NCBI GenBank assembly: GCA_950022655.1
Contig: OX465587.1
Span: 33,297,716-33,361,715 of the forward strand
Direction of reading: 5' to 3'
DNA: 64,000 nucleotides
Source of the DNA: Alentia gelatinosa
Taxonomy: Eukaryota > Annelida > Polychaeta > Phyllodocida > Polynoidae
This document shows positions 1 to 10,134 of the stretch, piece by piece (positions within the stretch are counted from its first letter, which is position 1; every line of letters starts with the position of its first letter). The position numbers and the translations under genes are program-made. The notes beneath the pieces were generated by a model. It was given only the letters and a program-made list of their open reading frames with translations. It did not search any database and was not told the DNA's origin.

Positions 1-975
1 TTACGATCATACAATAACGATCCGAGGGCTTTAACGTTGCTCCAGAAAATTAGCGGATCGCGTCGTAATCGTATAGGTGCATGGTGTCGCAAAATGGGAT
101 ATCTAACGATTATTTTTAAAGACAAATGTGGGTAGGTATCGCACTGCCCCTTGGTTTAACACTTGTGCTGCAATCTGCTTTCATGAAATGTAGCAGTTTC
201 CCATGGACACCAATAGATAAGCACTTACCTTCTTCAGATGGCCTTCCCATAGAAATTAGCATGGTGACATAGTATTTTTTTTAGCGTTTCTCATTTGTAC
301 ATGTTCCCAACTATCATAATCCAGAATAATTTGAAGATAGCAATAGAACATCAGCGTCATTTAGCAACAAGGTCAAAATATTGCAGTTTCCCATAGACAC
401 CGATAGTTAAGAACTTACATTTTCAGATGGCCTTCCAATAGAAGTTAGCATGATGACATGCCATTTTTTTTTGCATTTTCTATTTGCTGATATATTGATC
501 TTATATTATCCCGAGTTATTTGAAAAACTCAATAGAATTTAGAAATCACCCAACTACACGTATTTCACACCGTGGCGGATCGTCCGCGGATCGTAGCACT
601 CCAGGTTATTTGTTTACAAATGGCCTAGTCTGATACTCTCACTATAAACGATATGTGGTGGCACTATGACCACCCGTCCCTTGTTCTTCTACCTTCAGCA
701 AATAGGGGTCCACACAACAAGATGTCAGCATAATGTTAAGGTGCCATCTGTATTTGATTAAAGATCTAATGAATCTTTCCCTGTTTTCTTCTAAAAGTGC
801 CCCTGAAAGTGCTGTATCGCTATCAAGTCGTAAATATGAGCAATACAGCGTAAATAAAGGCATGCGATCCGACATTACCGGAGCAACGCTTATCCAGTCG
901 AATCGTTAAGGTAATCATAAAAATAGATTTGTGATCCTATTATAGCCAATGATACCAAAGGAACAGAAGCAACAG
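1..975. repeat. Dispersed repeat R1, left end outside the window
   Basis: The stretch with GATCCGAGGGC and AACGTTGCTCC (near 20-45) and ending in AATCGTTAAGG, GATCCTATTATAGCCA and an imperfect GCAACAG end recurs at about 8060-8604 in the same order. Two internal segments (near 187-260 and 381-450, 'CAGTTTCCCAT...CACCGATAG' and 'GATGGCCTTCC') are also direct repeats of each other. No open frame in it resembles a known protein. Probably a non-autonomous DNA element; the edges are approximate. Confidence 0.5.
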
Positions 976-1097
976 CTTCTTGAGGTTTTCAGGTGTTCAG
1001 TTTCAAAAGGAATTATTTCGATGTGAAATAACTTTTGGTTTTACCACCTTGAAGATGATGAAGACAAAATCACATATGGTGGTTGATGTATCTTCAG

Positions 1098-1349
1098 GCT
1101 GTAGAGATCCATACACCCCGCGACCATCAAAGTTTGCCTATGGGGGTACGGCAAACGGTGCATCCAGCCTGCTGAGCTGTCAAGATGCTTGCACAATCTC
1201 TGTCGCCATATGTTATGCGATCGACTGGACCAAGAACAATGAATGTTTCCTGCATACTGATCAATCCAACCTTGATGACTTGAGACCTGGTGCTGGGGTA
1301 ACCAACTATCTCCGAGTGTTCAAATGTAACCCTTCCAAACAACCACCTA
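1098..1349 (+). CDS. Exon D1, PAN-like module, group A
   Basis: The acceptor is TATCTTCAG and the donor GTTAGT. The 252-nt exon reads GCRDPYTPRPSKFAYGG..., with six Cys and a core of C-x3-C-x6-C-x10-C. Group A differs from the rest of the array in having CYAIDWTKNNEC where others have CYGYDFNNQNQC, so a normally fixed Gly is Ala. The linker is Lys/Gln/Pro-rich (NPSKQPPS). Its nearest relative is D2, including about 25 nt before the acceptor. An in-frame TAG follows immediately inside the donor intron, so retention of that intron would end the protein here. The short open frame running upstream to 980 is intron sequence, not a start exon. Confidence 0.75.
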
Positions 1350-1926
1350 GTTAGTATACCATCTATTTTGACTATTCCCTCTCCTCTGTATGTGCATGTC
1401 TACCAGAATAATCTTACCATTAATAATATAGATAATGTTGATATATATACCTGTAATTATATTGACGTTACCTCTAGTATTAAGGTTAACACTAAAAACC
1501 TTTTAACACTTCCATATTCATGATAATAGCTCAATTATAAAGATGTATTGATGATAATGAATCCTATCCCACCTGATATACTGGACTTAATCTTCTATGC
1601 TATAGACCTCTGAAGCTTTTTCGCCGGAGAAGAAAGTTTAGAATCCTTCTATAGTAGTTATATAAAGCTACTAAACTTTAGAGTGATTGATCATTTTCAG
1701 TTTCTCTTTGTAACATTCTTAGTCTATTCCCAAAACTTTGAGCGAAGCCATCCCTAAGATGACATGGCTGATTGCCATATCCAAAGCAGAAAAACAAGTT
1801 GTAAATGAGAAAGAAGGATTCATTTATGCTTGGTTTCATATTGGATATTGTTTCACACATGTAAGTAATAGAATGATTAAAAATGGCAACTTGAAGAATC
1901 ACATATGGTGGTTGCTATATCTTCAG
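1350..1926 (+). other. Intron D1-D2
   Basis: AT-rich intron of 577 nt. Only the last roughly 30 nt before the acceptor (CACATATGGTGGTTG...) match the region ahead of D1, showing that the D1/D2 duplication carried some flanking intron. No repeat family seen elsewhere in the window occurs here. Confidence 0.6.
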
Positions 1927-2166
1927 GCTGTAGAGATCCGTACACACCGAGACCGTCACAGTTTGCCTATGGGGGTACGGCAAACGGTGCATCCAGCCTG
2001 CTGAGCTGTCAAGATGCTTGCACAATCTCTGTCACTACATGTTTTGCGATCGACTGGACCAAGAACAATGAATGTTTCCTGCATACTGATAAATCCAACC
2101 TCGATGACTTGAGGCCTGGTGCTGGGGTGACCAACTATCTGCGAGTGTTCAAATGTAACCCTTCCA
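1927..2166 (+). CDS. Exon D2, PAN-like module, group A
   Basis: This 240-nt exon is a close copy of D1, differing in a few residues (SKF to SQF, VAICYA to VTTCFA, DQSN to DKSN). Its linker is four codons shorter (CNPS). All six Cys are kept; CFAIDW replaces CYAIDW. The acceptor is ATCTTCAG and the donor GTTAGT, again with a stop codon at the exon edge if the intron is retained. It is the second member of a two-exon duplication, followed by the B-type cluster after only 217 nt. Confidence 0.75.
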
Positions 2167-2383
2167 GTTAGTATATTGCATATGACTTTGGAGGGTCAAT
2201 CAATTCCACTATGAGCATATAAATATGTGTTTGGCCTTGTTGAACACTACACCCTTATATTATACACACTTTAACAGTCAGAGCCTGTTAAACATTTCTC
2301 TCAAGTATCACAAATTTTAATATATATTCAAACAATTATCTTCCTAAAATAGTTTTTGTAATCATTTACTTATCACATTTCAG

Positions 2384-2641
2384 GATGTCGGGATACATTC
2401 ATACCATCTTACAATAAGCTTGCATTAGGAGGGAACTTCAATTCTGCCAGTACAAGTGATGCATGCGCTACGGCCTGTTTGAACTCTCAAACAAAATGCT
2501 ATGGCTATGATTTCAACAACCAAAATCAATGCTATCTTCACTTAAACCGGGACAATTTGAACAGTCTTCAGGATGGAAATGGAGTCATAAACTACAAACG
2601 AGAATTCAAATGTAATCCAACAGTTACTCCCTCTGGACCTG
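2384..2641 (+). CDS. Exon D3, PAN-like module, group B
   Basis: First of seven successive 258-nt exons. The module begins GCRDTFIPSYNKLALGG and has CYGYDFNNQNQCYLH with six Cys; the linker is NPTVTPSGPG. The acceptor is CACATTTCAG and the donor GTATGT. The intron behind it (289 nt) is clearly homologous to the intron behind D4, so exon and intron were duplicated together. It carries EFKC where other B exons have DFKC. Confidence 0.8.
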
Positions 2642-2930
2642 GTATGTTTCCAAGTATTTTCATTAATTCACTACTCAAGATTTATGATCTGTTAGTAGTA
2701 AGCCAAAGCAATATTCAATGTAACTGTTGTTTCTCATTATTGCAAAATCTTTATTCTACCATATCACATTATGCTGATACTTTGTTGGTAGAAAGAGATT
2801 TATACACAGATATGAGGAAGGTATCAACAGTATCTTCTGATATTTGCCTGTTTTATTATCTCTCTAACCAGTAACCTTTGCAACACAATTATCAAGAATT
2901 GATATATATCTGATCAAATTCATATTTTAG

Positions 2931-3188
2931 GATGTCGGGATACTTTCACATCATATGTCAACAAGTTTGCATTTGGCGGGAATTCGAATTCTGCTACAAC
3001 CAGTGATGCTTGTGCCACAGCATGTTTAAACTCTCAAACAACATGTTATGGCTATGATTTCAACAACCAAAACCAATGTTATTTGCACTTAAATCGAGAC
3101 AATTTGAACAGTCTTCAGGATGGAAATGGAGTCACAAACTACAAACGAGATTTCAAATGTAATCCAACAGTTACTCCCTCAGGACCTG
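2931..3188 (+). CDS. Exon D4, PAN-like module, group B
   Basis: The translation is open through all 258 nt: GCRDTFTSYVNKFAFGG, then DACATAC, TTCYGYDF, NQCYLH and DFKCNPTVTPSGPG. The acceptor is CATATTTTAG and the donor GTATGT. It starts 547 nt after D3 and D5 starts 546 nt after it, an almost constant period that marks tandem duplication of an exon-plus-intron unit. FAFGG, rather than the LALGG of D3, D6, D8 and D9, links it to D7 and to the E and G groups. Confidence 0.8.
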
Positions 3189-3476
3189 GTATGTTTCCAA
3201 GTTTTTTCATCATTCGCCACTCAAGATTTTTGATCCGACAGTATTAATCAAAAACAATATTCGATGTAACTGATGTCTCTCATTTTTGCAAACTCTTTAT
3301 TCTATCATAGCACCTTATGCTGGTACTTTGTTGGAACAAAGAGATTTATGCACAAAAATGAGGAAGGTATTAACAATATGTTGTAATATGTTCCTGTTTT
3401 ATCATCCTCCTAACCTTTAACCTTTGTATCATAATTATCAAGAGTTGATACATAACTAACCAAATTCACATTTCAG

Positions 3477-3734
3477 GATGTCAGGATACATTTGTATCAT
3501 ATTTCAACAAGTTTGCATTAGGAGGGAACTTCAATTCTGCCACTACTAGTGTTGCATGTGCTGCAGCATGTTTGAACTCTCAAGCAACGTGCTATGGCTA
3601 TGACTTCAACAACCAAAACCAATGCTATCTGCACTTAAACCGGGACAACTTGAACAGTCTTCAGAATGGAAATGGAGTCACAAACTTTAAACGAGATTTC
3701 AAATGTAACCCAACAGTTCCTCCCTCTCGACCTG
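3477..3734 (+). CDS. Exon D5, PAN-like module, group B
   Basis: The 258-nt exon begins GCQDTFVSYFNKFALGG and ends NPTVPPSRPG. CQD replaces CRD, and a Ser-Val pair replaces Ser-Asp before the second Cys. The acceptor is CACATTTCAG and the donor GTATGT. The first roughly 70 nt of the following intron are nearly identical to the start of the D8-D9 intron, although the exons in between are not identical. That indicates gene conversion or unequal exchange with breakpoints inside introns. Confidence 0.8.
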
Positions 3735-4046
3735 GTATGTTCTCAAGTGAATTCATTTACTGGCATTTAAGATTCATTGTCTGTTATTATTTCATCCAGT
3801 TATAGCAAGATTAATATTTGATGTACTATATTTTCTATGAGGATGAATAGTTAAGTAACCTTTTTTCTAAATCTACTATGGTATGTTATGCTGATGTTTT
3901 TGCTACAAAAATATGTATTCATAAAATTTAAAGATGCGATAAACAATATCTTACAAAAGCTGCAGGTATGATAATCATTCAAATCAGTCACCTTTCCAAG
4001 ATAATTGTCACGAATTGATAGCTAATAAAACACTTTCTAATTGCAG
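3735..4046 (+). other. Intron D5-D6
   Basis: AT-rich 312-nt intron with a mosaic origin. The 5' part matches the D8-D9 intron. The 3' part (CCTTTCCAAGATAATTGTCA) matches the middle of the D8-D9 intron, where the same words lie right next to the D5-like part. About 200 nt between them are absent from the D8-D9 intron. Confidence 0.6.
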
Positions 4047-4304
4047 GATGTCAGGATGCATTCATACCATTTTACAACAAGCTTGCATTAGGAGGAAACT
4101 TCAATTCTGCCACTACCAGTGATGCATGTGCTACGGCATGTTTGAACTCTCAAACAACGTGCTACGGCTATGACTTCAACAACCAAAACCAATGCTATCT
4201 GCACTTAAACCGGGACAACTTGAACAGTCTTCAGAATGGAAATGGAGTCACAAACTTTAAACGAGATTTCAAATGTAACCCAACAGTTTCTCCTTCTCAA
4301 CCTG
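4047..4304 (+). CDS. Exon D6, PAN-like module, group B
   Basis: The 258-nt exon begins GCQDAFIPFYNKLALGG and ends NPTVSPSQPG. It has Ala for the usual Thr at position 5. The second half (from LNSQTTC to FKRDFKC) is identical at protein level to D8. The acceptor is CTAATTGCAG and the donor GTATGT. All six Cys are present. Confidence 0.8.
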
Positions 4305-4632
4305 GTATGTTTCTAAGATTATTCATTTGCAACGGTTTTATATTCATGAGCTGTTCTTACTTAATCATTTTATATTGTAACTGAAAAATTCATTTTTCAA
4401 TTTCTTGAGCATGTACCTTTAGTTTCAAAAATACTCATGTAGTTTACTATGTGTGTGACACCAGTGGACTTCGCTACTATTTTCTTGTGACAAGTACATT
4501 AATCGAAAGCATTAAGGTCGCCATTAGGCAATATTTTCTAGGATGTGCCAGTTTCATTATCTTTCAAAATCAGTAACCTTTGCAACATAATTATCAAGAA
4601 TTGGTACTGATTAAACCAAATTCACATTTCAG
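4305..4632 (+). other. Intron D6-D7
   Basis: AT-rich 328-nt intron. Its 3' end (CAACATAATTATCAAGAATTG...) matches the ends of the D3-D4 and D4-D5 introns. The middle (about 4390-4560) has no match that I can see in the window. Confidence 0.55.
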
Positions 4633-4890
4633 GATGTCGAGATACATTCATATCATACGCCAACAAGTTTGCATTCGGAGGAAAACTGAACTCTGCTAGT
4701 ACAAGTGATGCATGTGCTACAGCCTGTTTAAATTTCCAAGCAACATGCTATGGATATGACTTTAACAATAAAAATCAATGCTATCTACATTTAAACGGGG
4801 ACAATCTGAACAGTCTTGAAAATGGAAATGGAGTTACAAACTACAAACGCGATTTCAAATGTAACCCAACAGTTACTCCCCCTCTACCTA
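4633..4890 (+). CDS. Exon D7, PAN-like module, group B
   Basis: The most diverged B exon, still open over 258 nt. It begins GCRDTFISYANKFAFGGKLNS and has CLNFQATCYGYDFNNKNQCYLHLNG, ending NPTVTPPLP. The donor is GTAAGT after A, so the junction residue with a GA-starting exon is Arg rather than the usual Gly. The acceptor is CACATTTCAG. Confidence 0.8.
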
Positions 4891-5132
4891 GTAAGTTTCT
4901 AGATGTATTCATCTTTTATCATCTAGGATTTTGTTTTCTTATCATATTTTTGTGTAATCATACACTTTTGTTATCAAAATCTTTATCCAGTTCTAACCTA
5001 CAGTTAAACATTAAACTAAAGAACTTATATTATGCTCATATTTCATTGCTACAAAGGCATTTATTTAGATAATCGAAGGTGATGTAAACAATATATTACA
5101 AATGCACTTCATAACTCACCTTCTTATTACAG

Positions 5133-5390
5133 GATGTCGGGATACATTCATACCATCTTACAACAAGCTTGCATTAGGAGGAAACTTGAATTCTGCCACT
5201 ACCAGTGATGCATGTGCTACAGCATGTTTGAACTCTCAAACAACGTGCTATGGCTATGACTTCAACAACCAAAATCAATGCTATCTGCACTTAAACCGGG
5301 ACAACTTGAACAGTCTTCAGAATGGAAATGGAGTCACAAACTTTAAACGAGATTTCAAATGTAACCCAACAGTTACTCCCTCTCAACCTG
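5133..5390 (+). CDS. Exon D8, PAN-like module, group B
   Basis: The 258-nt exon begins GCRDTFIPSYNKLALGGNLNS and ends NPTVTPSQPG. The acceptor region (CACCTTCTTATTACAG) is the same as that of D9, and the first halves of D8 and D9 are nearly identical. The donor is GTATGT. The intron to D9 is only 120 nt, the shortest in the window, and looks like a fusion of two B-type introns. Confidence 0.8.
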
Positions 5391-5510
5391 GTATGTTTTC
5401 AAGTGAATTCATTTACTGGCATTTAAGATTCATTGTCTGTTATTATTTCATCCAATTATAGCTTTCCAAGATGATTGTCATTTACTTCATCACTCACCTT
5501 CTTATTACAG

Positions 5511-5768
5511 GATGTCGGGATACATTCATACCATCTTACAACAAGCTTGCATTAGGAGGAAACTTGAATTCTGCCACTACCAGTGATGCATGTGCTACGG
5601 CATGTTTGAACTCTCAAACAATGTGCTACGGCTATGACTTCAACAACCGAAATCAATGTTATCTTCACTTAAACCAGGACAATTTGAACAGTCTTCAGGA
5701 TGGAAATGGAGTCATAAACTACAAACGAGATTTCAAATGTAACCCAACAGTTACACCTTCACAGCCCG
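5511..5768 (+). CDS. Exon D9, PAN-like module, group B
   Basis: Last exon of the B cluster, 258 nt. The 5' half equals D8 (IPSYNKLALGGNLNS). The 3' half (LQDGNGVINYKRDFKC) equals D3, so the exon itself is probably a D8/D3-type recombinant. NNRNQC replaces NNQNQC. The donor is GTATGA, a weaker match than its neighbours' GTATGT. All six Cys are present. Confidence 0.8.
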
Positions 5769-6247
5769 GTATGATTCTTTTCTTGCAAGTATTTAAGATT
5801 TATGATCCGTTATTACTTTTTCCAATGAACATTGAAATGTTTTTTTCCAAAGAACATTTATCGATTTTTTAAGCATCTCCATATAATTTCAAAATGCTCA
5901 TTACCTATTCCTTTGGTTTACTAATTAAAACAGCAATTTGATATATATAGATGAGTATTTAGAATTAAATCAGATAAGCTTGAAATAAATTCACTCGAAT
6001 CACATTGGGGTTTTTGTTCGTGCCCTGCGGATATTATGTTTTGATTCTACGGCTTGAAAATGTAGCATAAATGCAGAAAAAACTAGTTTTAAAATGTCAA
6101 TAGTATCCTAATACATTACTTCATTCCTCCGAGTTGATATCTTCTAATACTATTAGACTACCTCTGATGAACCTTCAGTCATCCCTGTTCAGGTGAGAGT
6201 GCCTTTAGGCATTATGGAAACAAGGACCGAGAACGCCTTTAGGCATT
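5769..6247 (+). other. Intron D9-D10, 5' part
   Basis: AT-rich intron sequence with no exon. The word TTTAGGCATTA occurs twice (near 6201 and 6238) in a local duplication that borders the R6 element behind it. Nothing else is recognised. Confidence 0.5.
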
Positions 6248-6506
6248 AAGTGGTGGTTCCACCAACACACAAGATATAGCGAGATTAGTAACATCTTGGT
6301 TGTCTTGCTAAATCTTGCTAGGTTTTGAATAATTGTGTGCATATTTGCCATGATGCATCTTGAGGTGTCGCGGCGGTGGAGCACCAAAGTATACACACGA
6401 CATCGTTAATAGGTACACATATCATCGAGTGCGATGTATCGTGACACTGTAAAATATAACAAGATATACGATGGCAAATCCATCATGTTGGTGGAGCCAG
6501 CCCTTT
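6248..6506. mobile_element. Inverted-repeat element R6 (copy 1)
   Basis: The left end is GGTTCCACCAACACACAAG and the right end GTTGGTGGAGCCAGCC, which are inverse complements of each other. Internal words (CATCTTGAGGTGTCGC, AGGTTTTGAATAATTGTG) are found inverted at 27484-27690. It encodes nothing and looks like a MITE-type element. Copy 2 is at 27328-27694. Confidence 0.6.
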
Positions 6507-6622
6507 ATGTATACCAAGGGCAGGCATGCCTTGAGGTATTCATGACAAATTCAACTCATAATATTTTTTATGTGTGAGAATAACCCAAGCCTTACCTCAT
6601 AATATTTTCTTTCCCCACCCAG

Positions 6623-6901
6623 GTTGTCGCGATAATTTCTATTTGAAAAGGGACACGTTTTCTTACGGTGGTATCAAGTTTAGTGCTCAGACTAATGACT
6701 TATGTGCGGACGCCTGTAGGCTGAACGTCATTATCTGCTACGGCTATGAATGGTCAGAGGCCAGAGGATGTTTCCTCCACCTCACAAGGTCCAAACTTGA
6801 TGACACAAACACCGCGACTGGAGTTAACCAGTATATACGTCAGTTTACGTGCAACCCTACAGCCCAGCCCACCTTCACGCCCCGCCACACTCTCACCCCT
6901 G
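6623..6901 (+). CDS. Exon D10, PAN-like module, group C
   Basis: The 279-nt exon begins GCRDNFYLKRDTFSYGG and has CYGYEWSEARGCFLHLT with a longer, basic and Pro/Thr-rich linker (NPTAQPTFTPRHTLTPG). There are six Cys with C-x3-C-x6-C-x10-C spacing. The acceptor is CCCCACCCAG. The donor is GTGGGT, unusual in this array. Codons are more GC-rich at third positions than in the B exons. It stands alone, with 854 nt of intron before it and 5.9 kb behind. Confidence 0.75.
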
Positions 6902-7013
6902 GTGGGTTGCTATCAATAGATATATCGCTTTCAAAAATAGCTCAGTTCTAACTACACTGGCCGCCAGAGCTGCCCTAAGTTGGCTCTGGTCGGGTTTTGT
7001 TCCTCTCCTACCA
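6902..7013 (+). other. Start of intron D10-D11 with a CAGAGCT repeat fragment
   Basis: The words CTACACTGGCCGCCAGAGCT and TTGGCTCTGGTCGGGTT recur in variant form near 8915-8940, 51630-51655 and 52598-52640, marking a fragment of the R12 family. The intron runs on to 12755. Confidence 0.45.
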
Positions 7014-7352
7014 GGGACCTGTTTCAGTAGTTTCGTGACATGTCTAGATGGCGTCTGTGACACCATATGGACAGATCAAACATGGTGTCTCCGGTTTCAA
7101 AAGTATTAGACCATTTCACTCACTTTCTGCAGGAATTAAGGAATGAAGCTTTAACACGGGTAAGGGATACATATAACCTATAATCTTTCCAAATATGAAG
7201 AAAATTGGCCACTCCGATCCGCTGATATTTGACATCAACTGTGACATGCGTTTTGAAACCCGACAATTTGTTTACCGCTGTTGCTTGCAGTGTTGGTGCC
7301 GCTGTTGATGTCTGTCTAGGCCTAATGTCACGAAACTACTGAAACAGGTCCC
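7014..7352. mobile_element. MITE of the R2 family (GGGACCTGTTTCA ends)
   Basis: It starts GGGACCTGTTTCAGTAG and ends with the inverse complement CTACTGAAACAGGTCCC. The matching inverted arms run on to include GTGACAT/ATGTCACG. Size is about 340 bp with no coding capacity. The same ends occur at 10290, 13353, 14278, 15248, 22726 and 23715, so the family was active repeatedly in this locus. CAG flanks the left end; no clean target duplication is visible here. Confidence 0.75.
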
Positions 7353-7814
7353 TGATCATTTGCACTACTTGAAGAGTGTTAGAATCTAGTACAGTCCGTT
7401 GTCGCCAGGGCCAAGGCACACGGGCTCAACTGAGACTGTTATGCGCTGCCATTTTGAGTTAGGAGTTCCTGCCTCCGCTGGTGCTAAGCTGCCTGACTGA
7501 TTTGCCAATAACTAGTTGCTTGAGTTGGCACTAAAATTAGATAAGCCAATTATGAAATTCCTCTTTCGCATCAGGCAGAGGGAACAGGCAAATTGGAGCT
7601 GTGCTCTGTTAGACTCTTACGGACCGTAAGCCTAAGGCAGCGCAGTCTGTAAATGGACTAGAAGAGTGTGTTTAGCTATAACCTCAAAGCCAATTCACCA
7701 TTTTGTTATTTCCTTTTGTGTGTATTTTTTAGAATAAAACCACCATAAAGCTAGACTTCATTTGTGAGGCTATGACTATATCTTATTAACTATTTCTGCT
7801 TTTAGAACCTACAA
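7353..7814 (+). other. Intron stretch without recognised content
   Basis: About 460 nt of intron D10-D11 between two mobile elements. I see no exon signature, no second copy in the window and no tandem repeat. Confidence 0.5.
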
Positions 7815-8047
7815 TACGCGAAAACCACCAGTTTATTCATATTTATGCCATGGTTTAAGTGCATGTATCGGCTGTATATTGACATAATTACTCTTCTGTA
7901 CGTCAGCGTAATGGCTGTAATTGCCGCAAAGTGTATATGAAGAGAGAATTTGTGTGTGGGACATGAATAGGACTACCTTGTATAGGCAAAATCATACCTA
8001 TATACGCCGGTTGTAAACATATATAAACTGGTGTTTTTTGCGCAGTG
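7815..8047. mobile_element. Inverted-repeat element R5 (copy 1, short)
   Basis: The left end is GCGAAAACCACCAGTTTATT and the right end AAACTGGTGTTTTTTGCGCAG, which are inverse complements. It has internal TATATACGCC words. Related copies at 26877-27256, 49456-50580 and 50711-50930 share CACTGCACGAAAACC ends and the segment GAAGTGCATGTATTGGCTG. Confidence 0.65.
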
Positions 8048-8059
8048 CTACATACGACA

Positions 8060-8604
8060 AAATAACAAAAGAGTTGCAGATCGCAGAATAGCGATCCGAG
8101 GGCCTAAACGTTGCTCCTGAAATTTTGCAGATGGTGTCGTAATCGTATAGGCGCATCGCCGCGTAAAATACAGCTTTTAGCGATATTTTTACGCGGACAT
8201 TCACAGCACTGCGGATCATATCGCTGTGGGTTATGTATACAGCCTTATCTGATATTTCAAATAACGATCCATGGTGGCACCACCAACCCCTGCCCCTTGT
8301 TCTTCTACCTATAGGAAATAGCGATCCACGACACAAGGTGTCAGACCAGTTTTAACTGTAATGCCATCTGTATTTAATTAAAGAACTAATAAATCTACCC
8401 CTGTCTCATTCAATATGTGCCCCTGAATTGTTGTATCGCTATTGCATCGTAAAAAATTAGCGATACTGCGGAAATTTAGCGATAAATCCGATATTACGGG
8501 AGCAACGCTTTTTCAGTCCGATCGTTAAAGTAATTGTTAAAATAAAATTGCGATCCGATTATAGCTAGCGATACCACAAAAACAGGAGCAACGGGGCCCT
8601 GGGT
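8060..8604. repeat. Dispersed repeat R1 (copy 2)
   Basis: It shares GCGATCCGAGGGC, AACGTTGCTCC, GTCGTAATCGTATAGG and GATCCGATTATAGCTAGCG with 1-975. The right end reads GGAGCAACGGGGCCCTG. The final GGGCCC-containing end resembles the R11 ends at 29387-29815. Non-coding. Confidence 0.55.
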
Positions 8605-8942
8605 GGTTACCAAACTAAGTTCTAACTAGATTGGCATCCGATCCCAACGGCCTGTGTGCACCTCCAACTAGGTAATTTTGTATGTACTAAAAGCAGACAT
8701 ACTCATAGCTAACAAATTTACAAAAAAAAGTATACGTTCATTATATTTTGAAAAGAAATGCACAGGAAAGGAAATATGAAAATGGAAAATTGGCTTCGAG
8801 ATTATGATGTAACACACTCTCCAAGCAGTACAAAAATTGTGGGAGGAATGTAACAGACATTTTCCTGTAGTGGGTCAAGGTGGCCATGGATTTAACCCAA
8901 CCTGAGTTAACGTTGTGCAGCTCTGGTGGCCAGTGTAAATTC
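8605..8942. repeat. Dispersed repeat R12 (copy 1)
   Basis: The words ACTCTCCAAGCAGTACAAAA, GGATTTAACCC and AGCTCTGGTGGCCAGTGT recur in the same order at 51490-51655. It looks like one end of a DNA element whose TIR carries CAGAGCT. Boundaries are approximate. Confidence 0.5.
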
Positions 8943-8989
8943 CAACTGGTTTCTTCTCAGCAGAGACTAGACGCTTGCTCACCTTTGTA

Positions 8990-9371
8990 CATTCATTAGA
9001 GCATGCTTGCACATACATTATATATACGTTGCCTAAAGGTTAGAGTGATAACATATATGCTTCCAGCATAGTGCCAAAAAACTATTCCTTCATTATCTGT
9101 GTACTGCCCACTGTGATACTGGCAAGGGAGCAGGGTGCCAGTGTCTCAGTATATTAGAACTGTGCCCAACTGACCATGGCCAATCAATCAAGATCAAAAT
9201 ACATCAAGATCCACTGGTGCTTGATACATTTGGATCCTGAGTTGAGGAAACGGCAAGGTAACTGGATGTAAGTGGAGTATAGAAAGCAATCCATATACTG
9301 AGTGTAACCCTAATCTTTCAGTTGTTATTCATTTATAATTGCACGCTCATTCATCAATGATGAACAAACCA
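8990..9371. repeat. Repeat R13 (copy 1)
   Basis: About 380 bp matching 30546-30935 throughout. Shared words include ATGCTTGCACAT, CATATATGCTTCCA, CACTGGTGCTTGATAC and TTGCACGCTCATT, with ATCAATGATGAAC near the end. The last part is also found ahead of D12 (13790-13840). Non-coding. Confidence 0.6.
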
Positions 9372-10134
9372 TATCCTCCTAGACTTATAAAGCCTTAGGA
9401 ATGCGGTCTTTCTTCTGTTCTCTTTAATGCAGCATTACTGTCATCCGACAAAAACCTCCAAAACTGCTCTCCCTCCCTGTAAGGAGTCGGTTGGTCTGTG
9501 GTGCAGTATATGCGAGAAATCTTTGTCAGAGGCAAATCACCTTGTTATATACCAGCCAATTTTAGGAACCATGACTGACTCTGTCAATGAACAAATTGAC
9601 CTGTTTGATTTGTCAGAGGCCTATTTAGTCAGCTGGTAGCAAATTTTGCATTTACTGATACTAAAATTAGTCAGTGTATCTTTGGTCAATTATCATACAA
9701 TAAGTCGGTGGTAGCTGATGAGTCTTTAGTAAGAAAAGTCGGCTAATAAAATCCCCACTATGGTGCCAATGCTTAATGGAAGCTCTTTCTAGATCCATAT
9801 GTCTTTTTCTCATAGACATTTATTCATTTCGAATGTCAGGAAACCTATATGGTATTTTGCGGCGCTGCTTTCAGTTAATTAGTAGAGTTGTGCTGCTTTG
9901 GATGTGCTGCTTTGGATATCATTTATAAGCACATGCTATATAGATGTTAGTTTAGCGTAGCTTTAGTACAAGATTGATGCCAGCTTCATAGCATTTTTAT
10001 TTTTGCAAAGATAATTTTGTATTTTATTTAGTGCAAATAACTCCTTACTATACAACAATAAGCAAGGATTTATCTCCCAGAAAGGACAGAGATGAAGTAT
10101 GAAATATTGTCTTTTTTCCTGTCACATATAAGTA
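9372..10134 (+). other. Intron stretch without recognised content
   Basis: AT-rich intron. A 70-codon open frame at 9427-9639 starts with Met but has no domain, composition or splice context that supports a gene. Nothing else is recognised. Confidence 0.5.

Noticed and set aside
980..1354. Met-initiated frame that runs into D1, as a possible first coding exon
   Set aside because: It crosses a good acceptor (TCTTCAG) shared with D2, whose upstream frame is different. The leader is not a signal peptide and ends in intron-like sequence.
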